24,330 nt of DNA from assembly GCA_052387955.1 (NCBI GenBank), contig JBQTIQ010000072.1:1-24330 (forward strand). The letters are read 5' to 3'. A program made the translations under genes and the position numbers. Positions 13,967 to 21,439 of the stretch are shown piece by piece. The stretch is from JBQTIQ01 sp052387955. Its GTDB lineage: Bacteria; Actinomycetota; Acidimicrobiia; Acidimicrobiales; JACDCH01. Position 1 is the stretch's first letter. Every line of letters begins with the position of its first letter. The notes under the pieces were generated by a model. The model was not told the DNA's origin, did no database searches, and saw nothing but the letters and a program-made list of their open reading frames with translations.

Positions 13967-14023
13967 GATCTGCTCGGTCCCGAGGAGGCTTGACGTTGTG
14001 ACAAGTTGCGGGACCGAGCAGAT
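13967..14023. repeat. 15-bp inverted repeat with 26-nt loop; left arm is part of an 18-bp dispersed repeat
   Basis: ATCTGCTCGGTCCCG (13968-13982) is exactly complementary to CGGGACCGAGCAGAT (14009-14023). GATCTGCTCGGTCCCGAG (13967-13984) recurs identically and in the same direction at 16501-16518. The pair lies between the L,D-transpeptidase and glyA genes. A loop this long is unusual for a terminator. Confidence 0.8.
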
Positions 14024-14026
14024 GCC

Positions 14027-14082
14027 GACCGAGCGACCGCCAGGGAGCCGGGCGGCGATGGGGGCTGGGGGGCGCAGCCCCC
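14027..14082 (+). repeat. REP-like element, copy D, with a hairpin ending at the glyA stop
   Basis: GACCGAGCGACCGCCAGGGA, then GGGCGGCGATGGGGG, then GGGGGC-GCA-GCCCCC (14068-14082). A larger pairing, GCTGGGGG (14064-14071) with CCCCCAGC (14078-14085), reaches the glyA stop codon, so the element may act as the glyA terminator. No T-run is present. Confidence 0.65.
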
Positions 14083-14084
14083 AG

Positions 14085-15344
14085 CTAGTACGGGCGGAAG
14101 CGCCCGCAGAGGTCGATGACTTCCTCCCGGACGGCGGCGATGACGTCGGCGTCCTCCCGATCGGCGAGGACCCGATGGATCAGCGCCGCGATCGTCGCCA
14201 TTTCGGGCTCGGTCATCCCCTGGGTGGTCGTCGCCGCCGTCCCGATACGCAGCCCCGAGGTTATGTAGGGGGGACGGGGGTCGCCGGGGACCGTGTTCTC
14301 GTTGAGGGAGATGCCGGCCCGGTCGAGCGCCAGGCGGGCCTTCTTGCCCGACAGGTCGGCGTCGAAGGGGCGCAGGTCGACCAGCATGAGATGGTTGTCG
14401 GTGCCGCCCGAGACCAGCCGGAGGCCGTGGCTGGCGAGCGCCCGGGCCAGCGCGTCGGCGTTGGCCACGACCTGGGCGGTGTAGCCCTTGAACTCGGGCT
14501 GGGCCGCCTGGAAGAACGCCACCGCCTTGGCCGCGATCACGTGGTCGAGAGGACCGCCCTGCAGGCCGGGGAAGATCGCCTTGTCGATCCGTTCGGCGTA
14601 CTCCGCTCGGCACACGATGGCGCCGCCGCGGGGGCCCCGCAAGGTCTTGTGGGTGGTGAACGTGACGATGTCGGCGCCGAAGTCGACCGGGTTCGGGTGC
14701 TGGCCGCCGACGATCAGCCCGGCGACGTGGGCGGCGTCGAACAGGAACACGGCCCCGACCTCGTCGGCGATCTCGCGGAACGGGCGGGGGTCGATGATCC
14801 GGGGGTAGGCGGTGGCCCCGGCCACGATCATCTTGGGCCGCTCGGCCCGGGCCAGGTCGCGCACCTGGTCGAAGTCGATGCGCTCGTCGCTGGCGGTCAC
14901 GCCGTAGCTGACGAAGCGGTACAGCTTGCCGGAAGCGTTGACCGGCGACCCGTGGGTGAGGTGGCCGCCCTGGTCGAGGCGCATGCCGAGCACGGTGTCG
15001 CCCGGTTCGAGCAGGGCCAGGTAGACGCCGATGTTGGCGTTGGCGCCGGCGTGGGGCTGCACGTTGGCGTGGTCGGCGCCGAAGAGCTCCTTGCACCGTT
15101 GGCGGGCGAGCTCCTCGACCTGGTCGATGAGCTCGTTGCCCCCGTAGTAGCGCTTGCCCGGGTAACCCTCCGAGTACTTGTTGGTGAGCACCGACCCGGT
15201 CGCTTCGAGCACGTCGGGCGAGGTGAAGTTCTCCGACGCGATCAGCTGGAGGGTGGTGTTCTGGCGCTCGAGCTCGCCCTCGACGATGGAGAACAGCTCG
15301 CGGTCGCGCCCGCCGGGCCAGTTGGTGCCGTTCGTCGCAGTCAT
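14085..15344 (-). CDS. glyA: Serine hydroxymethyltransferase
   Basis: GlyA is a PLP enzyme that converts serine and tetrahydrofolate to glycine and methylene-tetrahydrofolate. The 419-residue length is normal. Motifs include LIASENFTSPDVLEATGSVLTNKYSEGYPGKRYYGG (34-69), PHAGANANIGVY (97-108), DAAHVAGL (203-210) with the PLP-contacting Asp203 and His206, and TTHKTLRGPRGG (230-241) with Lys233 as the Schiff-base lysine. ITSGLRIGTAATTTQG is near the end. ATG 15344 follows AGAGGAG at good spacing and overlaps the rpiB stop as ATGA, so the two are co-translated. A longer frame extends upstream but only duplicates the rpiB region in another frame. A REP-like hairpin follows its stop. Confidence 0.97.
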   Translation of the reverse strand: MTATNGTNWPGGRDRELFSIVEGELERQNTTLQLIASENFTSPDVLEATGSVLTNKYSEGYPGKRYYGGNELIDQVEELARQRCKELFGADHANVQPHAGANANIGVYLALLEPGDTVLGMRLDQGGHLTHGSPVNASGKLYRFVSYGVTASDERIDFDQVRDLARAERPKMIVAGATAYPRIIDPRPFREIADEVGAVFLFDAAHVAGLIVGGQHPNPVDFGADIVTFTTHKTLRGPRGGAIVCRAEYAERIDKAIFPGLQGGPLDHVIAAKAVAFFQAAQPEFKGYTAQVVANADALARALASHGLRLVSGGTDNHLMLVDLRPFDADLSGKKARLALDRAGISLNENTVPGDPRPPYITSGLRIGTAATTTQGMTEPEMATIAALIHRVLADREDADVIAAVREEVIDLCGRFRPY

Positions 15345-15793
15345 CGGGTGCGCTCCTCTTCTTCGATCTCGGCCAACTGGTCGACACGGCGCTGGTGGCG
15401 CCCACCCTCGAAGGCGGCGCTCAGCCAGACGGCGAGGATCTCTTCCGCCAGCCCGAAGGCCACGATCCTGCCGCCCATCGAGAGTACGTTCGCATCGTTG
15501 TGGGCCCGGGACAAGCGGGCCGTGTACAGGTCGTTGCACAGCGCCGCCCGCACGCCGCGGACCTTGTTGGCCGCCAGCTGCTCACCCTGGCCGCTGCCAC
15601 CCAGGACGATGCCGCGTTCGGCGGCCCCCGACGCCACCGCTCGCCCGACGGCGGCACAGATGGGTGGGTAGTCGACCGCTTCGAGGCTGTGGCTGCCGAG
15701 GTCGGTCACCTGGTGGCCCATCTTCTCGAGGACGCCGACCAGGTGGGCCTTGAGCTCGTAGCCGGCGTGGTCAGAGCCGACGACCACCTTCAT
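15341..15793 (-). CDS. rpiB: Ribose-5-phosphate isomerase B
   Basis: RpiB interconverts ribose-5-phosphate and ribulose-5-phosphate in the pentose phosphate pathway. The 150-residue protein has GSDHAGYELK (6-15), DYPPIC (41-46), GIVLGGSGQGEQLAANKVRGVRAALC (61-86), ARLSRAHNDANVLSMGGRI (92-110) and a C-terminal Glu/Arg tail. Residue 65 is Gly where the E. coli type has its catalytic Cys. The GSGQGEQ form carries Glu71 instead, as in the Mycobacterium tuberculosis enzyme, which uses Glu75. Actinobacterial-type RpiB is therefore clear. It overlaps glyA by 4 nt. ATG 15793 has only a weak ribosome site. Confidence 0.95.
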   Translation of the reverse strand: MKVVVGSDHAGYELKAHLVGVLEKMGHQVTDLGSHSLEAVDYPPICAAVGRAVASGAAERGIVLGGSGQGEQLAANKVRGVRAALCNDLYTARLSRAHNDANVLSMGGRIVAFGLAEEILAVWLSAAFEGGRHQRRVDQLAEIEEEERTR

Positions 15794-15852
15794 GGTCGCG
15801 CCGACCTGGGACCGCAGGCCGATTCGGCGTCAGGGCTGTCGATGGCCGGAGT

Positions 15853-16488
15853 CTACGGGGCGGCACCTGGGCGGCCGTCGAGCGCCGCGGCCACGTGCGC
15901 CGCGGTGACCGGACCGGGGCGCAGGACCCGGAGGCTCGGGTCGTTGCCGTCGACCACGGTCGAGGGAAGCCCGGCGCACGTCCCGCCGTCGATCACCAGG
16001 GCCACCTCACCGGCGAGGGCGGCCGCGGCCACCGCCGCCTCCGTCGGCGTCGGCCGGCCGTGACGGTTGGCGCTGGTGGCGGCGATCGGCCCCACCACCT
16101 CCGCCAGCCGGCGCACGAGGTCGTGGTCGGGACAGCGCACCCCGACGGTGACGCCGTCGCCGCCCAACTCGACGGTGACGTCGGCCCGCCGGCGCAGGAC
16201 GACCGTCATCGGGCCGGGCCAGTGGCGCTCGATGAGCCGCCGCGCCGGTGCCGACGGTTCCTCGACCAGTTCGAGAGCCTGGTCGAGGCTGGCCACCAGG
16301 ACGGCCAGGGGCACGTCGGCCGGCCGGCCCTTGAGCGCGAACACCGCACTGGTGGCACCGGGCGCCGTTGCCCGGCAGGCCAGCCCGTACACGGTCTCGG
16401 TCGGCACCACGATCGCCTCGCCGGCGAGCAGGGCGGCGACGGCGGCACCCACCGTCGCCGGGTCGCCGACGTGCAGGACCTTGGCCAC
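15853..16488 (-). CDS. tsaC: L-threonylcarbamoyladenylate synthase (TsaC/Sua5/YwlC family)
   Basis: This enzyme makes threonylcarbamoyl-AMP for the t6A37 modification of ANN-decoding tRNAs. The 211-residue product is the short, TsaC-like form without the Sua5 C-terminal domain. Key motifs: VVPTETVYGLACRA (27-40), ALKGRPADVPLAVLV (51-65) with the KGRP signature, HWPGPMTVVL (89-98), GVRCPDH (116-122) and AATSANRHGRPTP (about 135-147). The start is GTG 16488. TAGATT lies 6 nt before it on the minus strand, suggesting a leaderless transcript, and the 18-bp repeat (16501-16518) lies directly upstream of that box. Only 59 nt separate it from rpiB, so it could lead a tsaC-rpiB-glyA operon. Confidence 0.93.
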   Translation of the reverse strand: MAKVLHVGDPATVGAAVAALLAGEAIVVPTETVYGLACRATAPGATSAVFALKGRPADVPLAVLVASLDQALELVEEPSAPARRLIERHWPGPMTVVLRRRADVTVELGGDGVTVGVRCPDHDLVRRLAEVVGPIAATSANRHGRPTPTEAAVAAAALAGEVALVIDGGTCAGLPSTVVDGNDPSLRVLRPGPVTAAHVAAALDGRPGAAP

Positions 16489-16494
16489 GGCCCG

Positions 16495-16500
16495 AATCTA
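16495..16500 (-). promoter_or_regulatory. TAGATT -10 box for tsaC (leaderless pattern)
   Basis: On the minus strand TAGATT is followed by six bases (CGGGCC) and then GTG 16488. The dispersed 18-bp repeat covers the bases just upstream, where a spacer and -35 box would lie. Confidence 0.5.
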
Positions 16501-16518
16501 GATCTGCTCGGTCCCGAG
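16501..16518 (+). repeat. 18-bp dispersed repeat GATCTGCTCGGTCCCGAG, solo copy
   Basis: Identical to 13967-13984 and in the same direction. Here it is a single arm with no inverted partner, squeezed between the tsaC -10 box and the end of the VOC gene at 16520. The two direct copies bracket glyA-rpiB-tsaC. Confidence 0.85.
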
Positions 16519-16519
16519 C

Positions 16520-17284
16520 TCATCCCCGGAGCTTGAAGCGGGCCCCGGTGGGATCGGCGGCCTCGGCCAAGTGGCCGTAGGGCGTGTCCTCGGCCGCCCT
16601 GACGACCGAACCGCCGAGATCGACGACCTGCTCGAGGGTCACGTCGACATCGTCCACGCCGAAATAGATCGACCACTGAGCGGGGACGCCCTCGGGAAGG
16701 AAGGCGGAAGCGTCCATGATCCCGGCGAGCATGGCGTCGCCCTCGCCGAGCGTCGTGTAGCGGAAGTCGTCGGCGTCGCTGGCGGCGTGGGTGTCCCACT
16801 TGAACGCCTCTCGGTAGAAGCGGACCGAGGCGTCGTAGTCGCGGGTGTGGAGCTCGAACCAGGCCGCGCTGCCCGGCTCGTCGAGGATGCCGAAGCCCTT
16901 GTGGAGCCCGGGCTGCCAGGCGCCGATCGAGGCGCCGCCGACATCGCTGAGGACGGCCATGCTGCCCAGCTCCATCAACTGGGTGGCGGGCATGACCACC
17001 TGGCCGCCGGCGGCAACGGCTCGCTGCACTGCCGCCTCGGCGTCGTCGGTGGCCAGGTACACCGACCACACCTCGGGCGCGCCCGGCTCGCCGTCGTTGG
17101 CCATGCACCCGGCGACCGGGATCCCGTCCATGGAGAAGGTGATGTAGCCGCCGTACTCCGGGCCGGCGGACTCCGAGGTCCAACCGAACAGCTCGCCGTA
17201 GAAGGTCCGGGCACCATCCGTGCCCGACGTGAACAGGTCGATCCAGCAGGGGGCACCGATGGGGGCTTCGTCGCGCTTGGGCAC
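16520..17284 (-). CDS. Two-domain VOC (glyoxalase/extradiol fold) protein
   Basis: This 254-residue protein is made of two VOC halves (about 8-122 and 138-254). The first opens PIGAPCWIDLFTSGTDGARTFYGELFGWT and the second GSAAWFELHTRDYDASVRFYREAFKWD, the classic D-x-x-x-x-x-x-F-Y start. Each half ends with a glycine-rich strand (LSDVGGASIGAWQPG and EAADPTGARFKLRG). The family includes dioxygenases, glyoxalases and resistance proteins; metal ligands cannot be assigned safely by eye, so the reaction is unknown. The start is GTG 17284 with AAGGAG 7 nt upstream. It is divergent from the dehydrogenase at 17377 and ends 32 nt before the tsaC start codon. Confidence 0.9.
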   Translation of the reverse strand: MPKRDEAPIGAPCWIDLFTSGTDGARTFYGELFGWTSESAGPEYGGYITFSMDGIPVAGCMANDGEPGAPEVWSVYLATDDAEAAVQRAVAAGGQVVMPATQLMELGSMAVLSDVGGASIGAWQPGLHKGFGILDEPGSAAWFELHTRDYDASVRFYREAFKWDTHAASDADDFRYTTLGEGDAMLAGIMDASAFLPEGVPAQWSIYFGVDDVDVTLEQVVDLGGSVVRAAEDTPYGHLAEAADPTGARFKLRG

Positions 17285-17364
17285 GGGAGGGCTCCTTGTC
17301 TTCGAGGTTGACTGGTCGTCGACAGCTCTGACGACGCGGTGAGCCGGGACTCATCGCGCCCCCC

Positions 17365-17370
17365 TACGGT
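17365..17370 (+). promoter_or_regulatory. TACGGT -10 box for the dehydrogenase (leaderless pattern)
   Basis: TACGGT ends 6 nt before GTG 17377, and no ribosome binding site lies between. This matches the spacing seen at 10362-10374 and before tsaC. Confidence 0.5.
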
Positions 17371-17376
17371 TGGACC

Positions 17377-18429
17377 GTGAACGCCGTCGTCATGAGGTCC
17401 GGGCGGCTCGTCGTCGACGAGGTACCCGACCCGGTGCCCGGGCGGGGCCAGCTCCTGGTGCGCGCCCTGGCTTGTGGGATCTGCGGTTCTGACCTCCACG
17501 CCCTGCAGCACGGCGATGCCATGGCCGAGATGGCGGCGCTGACCGCCGCCGCCAACCCCGACAACCCCCTGCCGCTGCGGTTCATGGACCCGGCCGGCGA
17601 CGTGGTGCTGGGCCACGAGTTCGTGGGCGAGGTCGTCGACAACAGCCAGGCCTCCGGCAGCGCCGCCGTCGGCACCGTGGTCGTCTCGGTGCCGGCGACA
17701 CTGGACGGTGCCGGCCTCCACCCGATCGGGTACTCCAACCGCTACCCGGGCGGGTTCGGCGCCCTGATGGTGCTGTCGGGACCGTTGGCGCTCCCGGTGC
17801 CGAACGGCCTCGACCCTCATCTCGCCGCGCTCACCGAGCCGATGGCCGTCGGCATCCACGCCGTGGCCCGTTCGGCCATCGAGCGGGACGAGGCCGCGGT
17901 CGTGCTCGGCTGCGGCCCGGTCGGGCTCGCCGTCGTCGCGGCTCTGGCGGCCCGGGGTATCGAGCCGATCGTCGCCTCCGATCCCTCGCCGGCGCGGCGG
18001 CGCCTGGCCGCCGCGATGGGGGCACACGAGGTCGTCGACCCCGGGAGCGAGACCCCGACCAACGCCTGGCGGCGGGTCGATCCCCGGGCCCGAGGCCGCA
18101 CGTTGGTGACCTTCGAGGCGGTCGGCACCCCGGGAATGATCGACGCCGCCGTCTCCGCCGCCCCCCGCCGCAGCCGGATCGTGGTCGTCGGCGTGTGCAT
18201 GGCCCCCGACACCTTCCGCCCCATGCTCGCCGTCGGGGGCGAGCTGCGCATCGACTTCGCCTTCGGCTACGAGCCGGCGGAGTTCGCCCAGTCGTTGCAT
18301 TCGATCGCCGAAGGCACCGTCGATGTGGCGCCCCTGATCACCGGCCGGGTGGCGCCCGACGCCGTCGCCGACGCCTTCGCCGACCTCGCCGACCCCGAAG
18401 CCCACGCCAAGATCCTCGTCGTGCACTGA
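17377..18429 (+). CDS. Zinc-dependent medium-chain dehydrogenase/reductase
   Basis: This 350-residue MDR protein probably oxidises an alcohol with NAD(P). The catalytic domain has ACGICGSDLHALQ (32-44) with zinc ligand Cys36, GHEFVGEV (79-86) with His80 and Glu81, and TEPMAVGIHAV (153-163) with Glu154. The Rossmann domain has LGCGPVGLAVVAALAARG (177-194) and an acidic Asp near 200 after strand 2 (IVASDPSPARRRLA), which suggests NAD rather than NADP. The four-cysteine structural zinc loop of classical alcohol dehydrogenases is absent; instead a longer Ala/Asn/Pro insert (50-70) lies before GHE. GTG 17377 is supported by the -10 box 6 nt upstream. A REP-like hairpin follows the stop. Substrate unknown. 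Confidence 0.92.
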   Translation: MNAVVMRSGRLVVDEVPDPVPGRGQLLVRALACGICGSDLHALQHGDAMAEMAALTAAANPDNPLPLRFMDPAGDVVLGHEFVGEVVDNSQASGSAAVGTVVVSVPATLDGAGLHPIGYSNRYPGGFGALMVLSGPLALPVPNGLDPHLAALTEPMAVGIHAVARSAIERDEAAVVLGCGPVGLAVVAALAARGIEPIVASDPSPARRRLAAAMGAHEVVDPGSETPTNAWRRVDPRARGRTLVTFEAVGTPGMIDAAVSAAPRRSRIVVVGVCMAPDTFRPMLAVGGELRIDFAFGYEPAEFAQSLHSIAEGTVDVAPLITGRVAPDAVADAFADLADPEAHAKILVVH

Positions 18430-18437
18430 AGTCTCCT

Positions 18438-18468
18438 GGGGGCTGCGCCCCCGCTCGCTGGCGGTCGA
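18438..18468 (-). repeat. REP-like element, copy E (short, inverted), possible terminator
   Basis: On the minus strand it reads GACCGCCAGCGAGCG and then GGGGGC-GCA-GCCCCC. The hairpin GGGGGC-TGC-GCCCCC (18438-18452) begins 8 nt after the dehydrogenase stop and may end that transcript. It is the only copy in this window in the opposite direction. Confidence 0.6.
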
Positions 18469-18476
18469 ACGGGCGG

Positions 18477-18482
18477 TAGTGT
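18477..18482 (+). promoter_or_regulatory. TAGTGT -10 box for the Uma2-like gene
   Basis: TAGTGT ends 8 nt before ATG 18491. It overlaps an earlier in-frame GTG at 18479, which argues for the ATG as the start of a leaderless or very short-leader transcript. Confidence 0.45.
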
Positions 18483-18490
18483 CGGAACGG

Positions 18491-19009
18491 ATGCGCACCG
18501 TGTTCGCGGGGTCGCCGCCGGCGGAGATCGAGTCGTGGCTCGAACAGCGCCGAGCGCTTGGCCAGGATCTCTTCGACGAGGTGTGGGAGGGCGACTACCA
18601 CGTGGTTCCAGGGCCCCACGGCAGGCATGGGCGGATCGATCACCAGCTGATCCTGATAATCGGGCCCAGAGCCGATGCCGTCGGCCTCTTCGGCAGCGGC
18701 CCGTTGAACATCGGCGATCCCGATAACTACAGAGTGCCCGACGCCGCCTACCTGTCCGAGCCGGGCCCTCAGCTGTACAGCCCGAGCGCCGCCATCGTCG
18801 TGGAGGTGGTGTCCCCCGGCGACGAGTCGCGTCGCAAGCTCGGCTTCTACTACTCGGTCGGCGTCGAGGAGGTGTTGATCGTCGATCCCGATGCCCGCAC
18901 GGTCGAGTGGTTCGCTCGCGGCGTCGACGGTTTCGTACCCGCCGACGACAGCCAGCTGCTCGGCCTTTCCGCCGGCGATCTCACCGAAGCGCTCAGCTGG
19001 CCCGACTGA
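18491..19009 (+). CDS. Uma2-family (DUF820) restriction-endonuclease-fold protein
   Basis: The 172-residue product has the PD-(D/E)xK-type core of Uma2 proteins: VPDAAYL (82-88) with Asp84, AAIVVEVVSPGDESRRKLGFYYSVGVEEVLIVDP (100-133) with Glu105 and Lys116 as active-site candidates, then the C-terminal VEWFARGVDGF. The N-terminal DLFDEVWEGDYHVVPGPHGRHGRI is also typical. The family is abundant in cyanobacteria and some actinobacteria; its cellular role is not established. All candidate catalytic residues are present. It is convergent with the gene at 19022, leaving 12 bp between the two stops. GTG 18479 would add four residues, but it overlaps a -10 box. Confidence 0.88.
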   Translation: MRTVFAGSPPAEIESWLEQRRALGQDLFDEVWEGDYHVVPGPHGRHGRIDHQLILIIGPRADAVGLFGSGPLNIGDPDNYRVPDAAYLSEPGPQLYSPSAAIVVEVVSPGDESRRKLGFYYSVGVEEVLIVDPDARTVEWFARGVDGFVPADDSQLLGLSAGDLTEALSWPD

Positions 19010-19021
19010 CGGGCGCCAGCG

Positions 19022-21439
19022 CTACCAGCTCGGCTGGGTGGCGGTGGTATCGACACGCACGGGAGTGCCGCCGTCCCAGCGGTAGACGTTGGACAGGCCT
19101 TCACCGTCCACGACCTCGTACAGGGCGTGGCGGCCGTCGGGCGACAGGTCGAACGCGCTGACGGCCTCGGCGCCGGCGCCCTGTAGGGGCCCCTCGAGCT
19201 CGAAGAGGGTCTCGAGCCGCTCGCCGGTGGCGGGGTCGAACCGGACCGCGGCGGCCCGGTCAGGTTCGCCGTCGATGAGGCACGTGAGCACCACCAGGGT
19301 GCCGTCGGCGAGATACACCGGCTGGCGCAGGGAACAAACGGTGCCCGTCAGTGACTGCCCGTCTTCCGCCGCGTCTGCCGTGAAGGTGTCGAGCACCCGC
19401 GTCTCGATGAACCCCTCACCTTCGTCGGACGATGTCGCACGACTGCCAGTGAGGTGAAGAGCAAGACGCCGACCATCGGGAGCCCACGACGGCTTCCCGA
19501 CGACGACGACGGCATCGCCGTTCGACCGGTCAGCGAGAGTGAACGACCGCTCCCGACCGGTGCTCAGGTCCTTGGTGCGCAACACGGCATCCCCGTCGCA
19601 CGGCTCGTGCACCCACGCCACCATCCGACTGTCGGCGCTCACTGCCAGGCCAGAGATCGTCGCCCCCGCGGTCACCGCGGGTTCATTGAACAGGCCGCCG
19701 CCAAGACCGACCTTCAGGATGCTCGATCGGCACAGGCGGTCGCTGCGAATGAACCAGGCAGCATCGCCGACGAGGACGGGCTCCGAGTGGCCGGGATCGG
19801 GACCGTCTTCGGTCAGGTGGGCGATCAATGCGCCGGTACGGGCCGAGAAGACGGAGAGACTCCCGGAGTCAAGACCGACGAACTGTTCGGGCCCATCTCC
19901 CACCGGCTCACCGCCTGGCGGCGACGTGACGCTCGACTCCTCCACTGTCGCCGGCGCCAGCGACCGGGCGGCCTGGTAGAGGTCGTCGGCGGTGAGGTCG
20001 CCGTCGATGGTCACGACCGTGTCGCCGGTCCTGCCCCACAGGTGAGGACGGGCCGGCGGGCTCACGACCAGCTCGCCTTCGAGCGCCGGCCGGCCGGCGA
20101 GCTCGATCGTCTGAGGTTCGGCCTGGAACCGCATGCCCTCGGCGCCGAACGGGTCGGTCACGAGGGCCTCGCCGGCCGGGCGAAGGGTGACGGTGAAGGA
20201 CAGGAAGCCGTTGCGCCACTGCATCGAGACGATGTCGGTGACGGGCGGGTTCGAGCCCTCGGCGCCGGTGGTGCTCGGCACCTCGGTATCGACGGTGACC
20301 GACGCCAGCCGGAACCCTTCGGGCACGGCGCCGGGAACGAGCACCGGGTAGCCGACCTGTCCGCCGGCGGCCTCGACCGTGCTCGGGGCGAACCCCCGGT
20401 CGAAGTCGGCCGCGGCGGTGATCGGGGAGACCGGCCCGAACGCGGTGCGATCGATCCCTTCGCCGACGACCGCCGAGGTGGCGACGACCTCGCTCACGGG
20501 CACGTCGCCGGCGCGCAAGCTGATCGACAGGGCCACGCCCGTCTGCTGGTCGACGTCGACCACGGCGTGGTCGGGGGTGCCGTCGCCGCCGAGGGCGTCG
20601 GCCACGATGGGCCCGTCGAAGCGCCACACCGGGCGGTCGAGGAAGGTGGCGACCTCGACCTCGCCCGACTGGGCCCGGCCCATGGCGGTCACGGCGTCGG
20701 CCAGCGAGCCGAGAGGTGGCGGCACCGCGATCCCCCGGTCCGGGCCGCCGGCAGGGACGCCGGCGGTCACGAACGAGGCGACTTCGCCTCGGCTGATGAC
20801 CCCCGACTCGACGGCGAGCCCGGTGGAGGCGTCGTAGTACAGGTCGACGGTGACGTCGTCGGTGCTGGTGCCCACCCAGGCGAAGCTGCCGTCGTCGGCC
20901 GCGGTCAGGCGGAACCCACCGCCGTTGTCCCCCGTCACCTCGTAGGAGGCGGTCAGCGTGAGGGGCCGAGGGGCCTCGGGCGCCGGCGGGTCGACCACGA
21001 CGTTCAGCTCCTGGCGGTCGTCGTTGCGGGCGCCGTTCCAGACGACGGCCACCGCTACGACGACGACGGCGGCGGCCACGGCCGCCACCCGGGCCAGGTT
21101 GGCCCGGCGCCGCCGAGCGCGCTCGTCGGACAACGACGAGACGGGGGCATCGGGCGCGCTGGCGCCAGCGGCCGCTCCGGCACCGCCGCCGCCACCGGCT
21201 CCGCTCGAGGGGCCGGCGGCAGGCGGCGCCGGCCGTCCGGCTCCTCCGGGGAGCTGCGCCCCGCGCTCGTCGGCGCCGGCCGAGCTGCCGTTGGCGCCGT
21301 CGGCGTGAAGCGCTCGCTTCGCTCGCACGTCAGCGGCCGCGGCATCGAGGTTCTGGTCCAGTTCGGCCCAGAACCCGGGCCCGTGGTCCTCCACCGGCAG
21401 CGCCCGCACGGCGGCGTCGAGGCTGTCGTCGTAGGTCAC
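19022..21439 (-). CDS. Large membrane-anchored protein: possible anti-sigma N-terminus, DUF4367-like region and TolB-like beta-propeller
   Basis: This 805-residue protein has a cytosolic N-terminus (1-112) that opens with SLDAAVRALPVEDHGPGFWAEL, which resembles the start of actinobacterial proteins encoded next to ECF sigma factors. A long Gly/Ala/Pro linker (50-105) and one membrane helix follow (115-134, RVAAVAAAVVVVAVAVVW). Outside are a LolA/MucB-like beta region (about 155-330, LTASYEVTGDNGGGFRL onward), a DUF4367-like region (about 375-470, YPVLVPGAVPEGFRLASVTV to FLSFTVTLRPAGEAL) and a C-terminal propeller (about 530-805) with repeats such as ISGLAVSADSRMVAWVHEP, PSWAPDGRRLALHL and FDLSPDGRHALYEV. 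The start, GTG 21439, overlaps the sigma factor's TGA. I infer an anti-sigma or sensing role; no HxxxCxxC zinc motif is present, so a classical ZAS anti-sigma domain is ruled out. Confidence 0.8.
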   Translation of the reverse strand: MTYDDSLDAAVRALPVEDHGPGFWAELDQNLDAAAADVRAKRALHADGANGSSAGADERGAQLPGGAGRPAPPAAGPSSGAGGGGGAGAAAGASAPDAPVSSLSDERARRRRANLARVAAVAAAVVVVAVAVVWNGARNDDRQELNVVVDPPAPEAPRPLTLTASYEVTGDNGGGFRLTAADDGSFAWVGTSTDDVTVDLYYDASTGLAVESGVISRGEVASFVTAGVPAGGPDRGIAVPPPLGSLADAVTAMGRAQSGEVEVATFLDRPVWRFDGPIVADALGGDGTPDHAVVDVDQQTGVALSISLRAGDVPVSEVVATSAVVGEGIDRTAFGPVSPITAAADFDRGFAPSTVEAAGGQVGYPVLVPGAVPEGFRLASVTVDTEVPSTTGAEGSNPPVTDIVSMQWRNGFLSFTVTLRPAGEALVTDPFGAEGMRFQAEPQTIELAGRPALEGELVVSPPARPHLWGRTGDTVVTIDGDLTADDLYQAARSLAPATVEESSVTSPPGGEPVGDGPEQFVGLDSGSLSVFSARTGALIAHLTEDGPDPGHSEPVLVGDAAWFIRSDRLCRSSILKVGLGGGLFNEPAVTAGATISGLAVSADSRMVAWVHEPCDGDAVLRTKDLSTGRERSFTLADRSNGDAVVVVGKPSWAPDGRRLALHLTGSRATSSDEGEGFIETRVLDTFTADAAEDGQSLTGTVCSLRQPVYLADGTLVVLTCLIDGEPDRAAAVRFDPATGERLETLFELEGPLQGAGAEAVSAFDLSPDGRHALYEVVDGEGLSNVYRWDGGTPVRVDTTATQPSW

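Noticed and set aside
13801..15671. Long frames overlapping glyA and rpiB on both strands
   Set aside because: glyA and rpiB are unmistakable in their own frames; the others are shadows.
16975..18498. 507-residue minus-strand frame across the dehydrogenase
   Set aside because: It is antisense to a clear MDR dehydrogenase and has low-complexity His/Asp/Gly composition.
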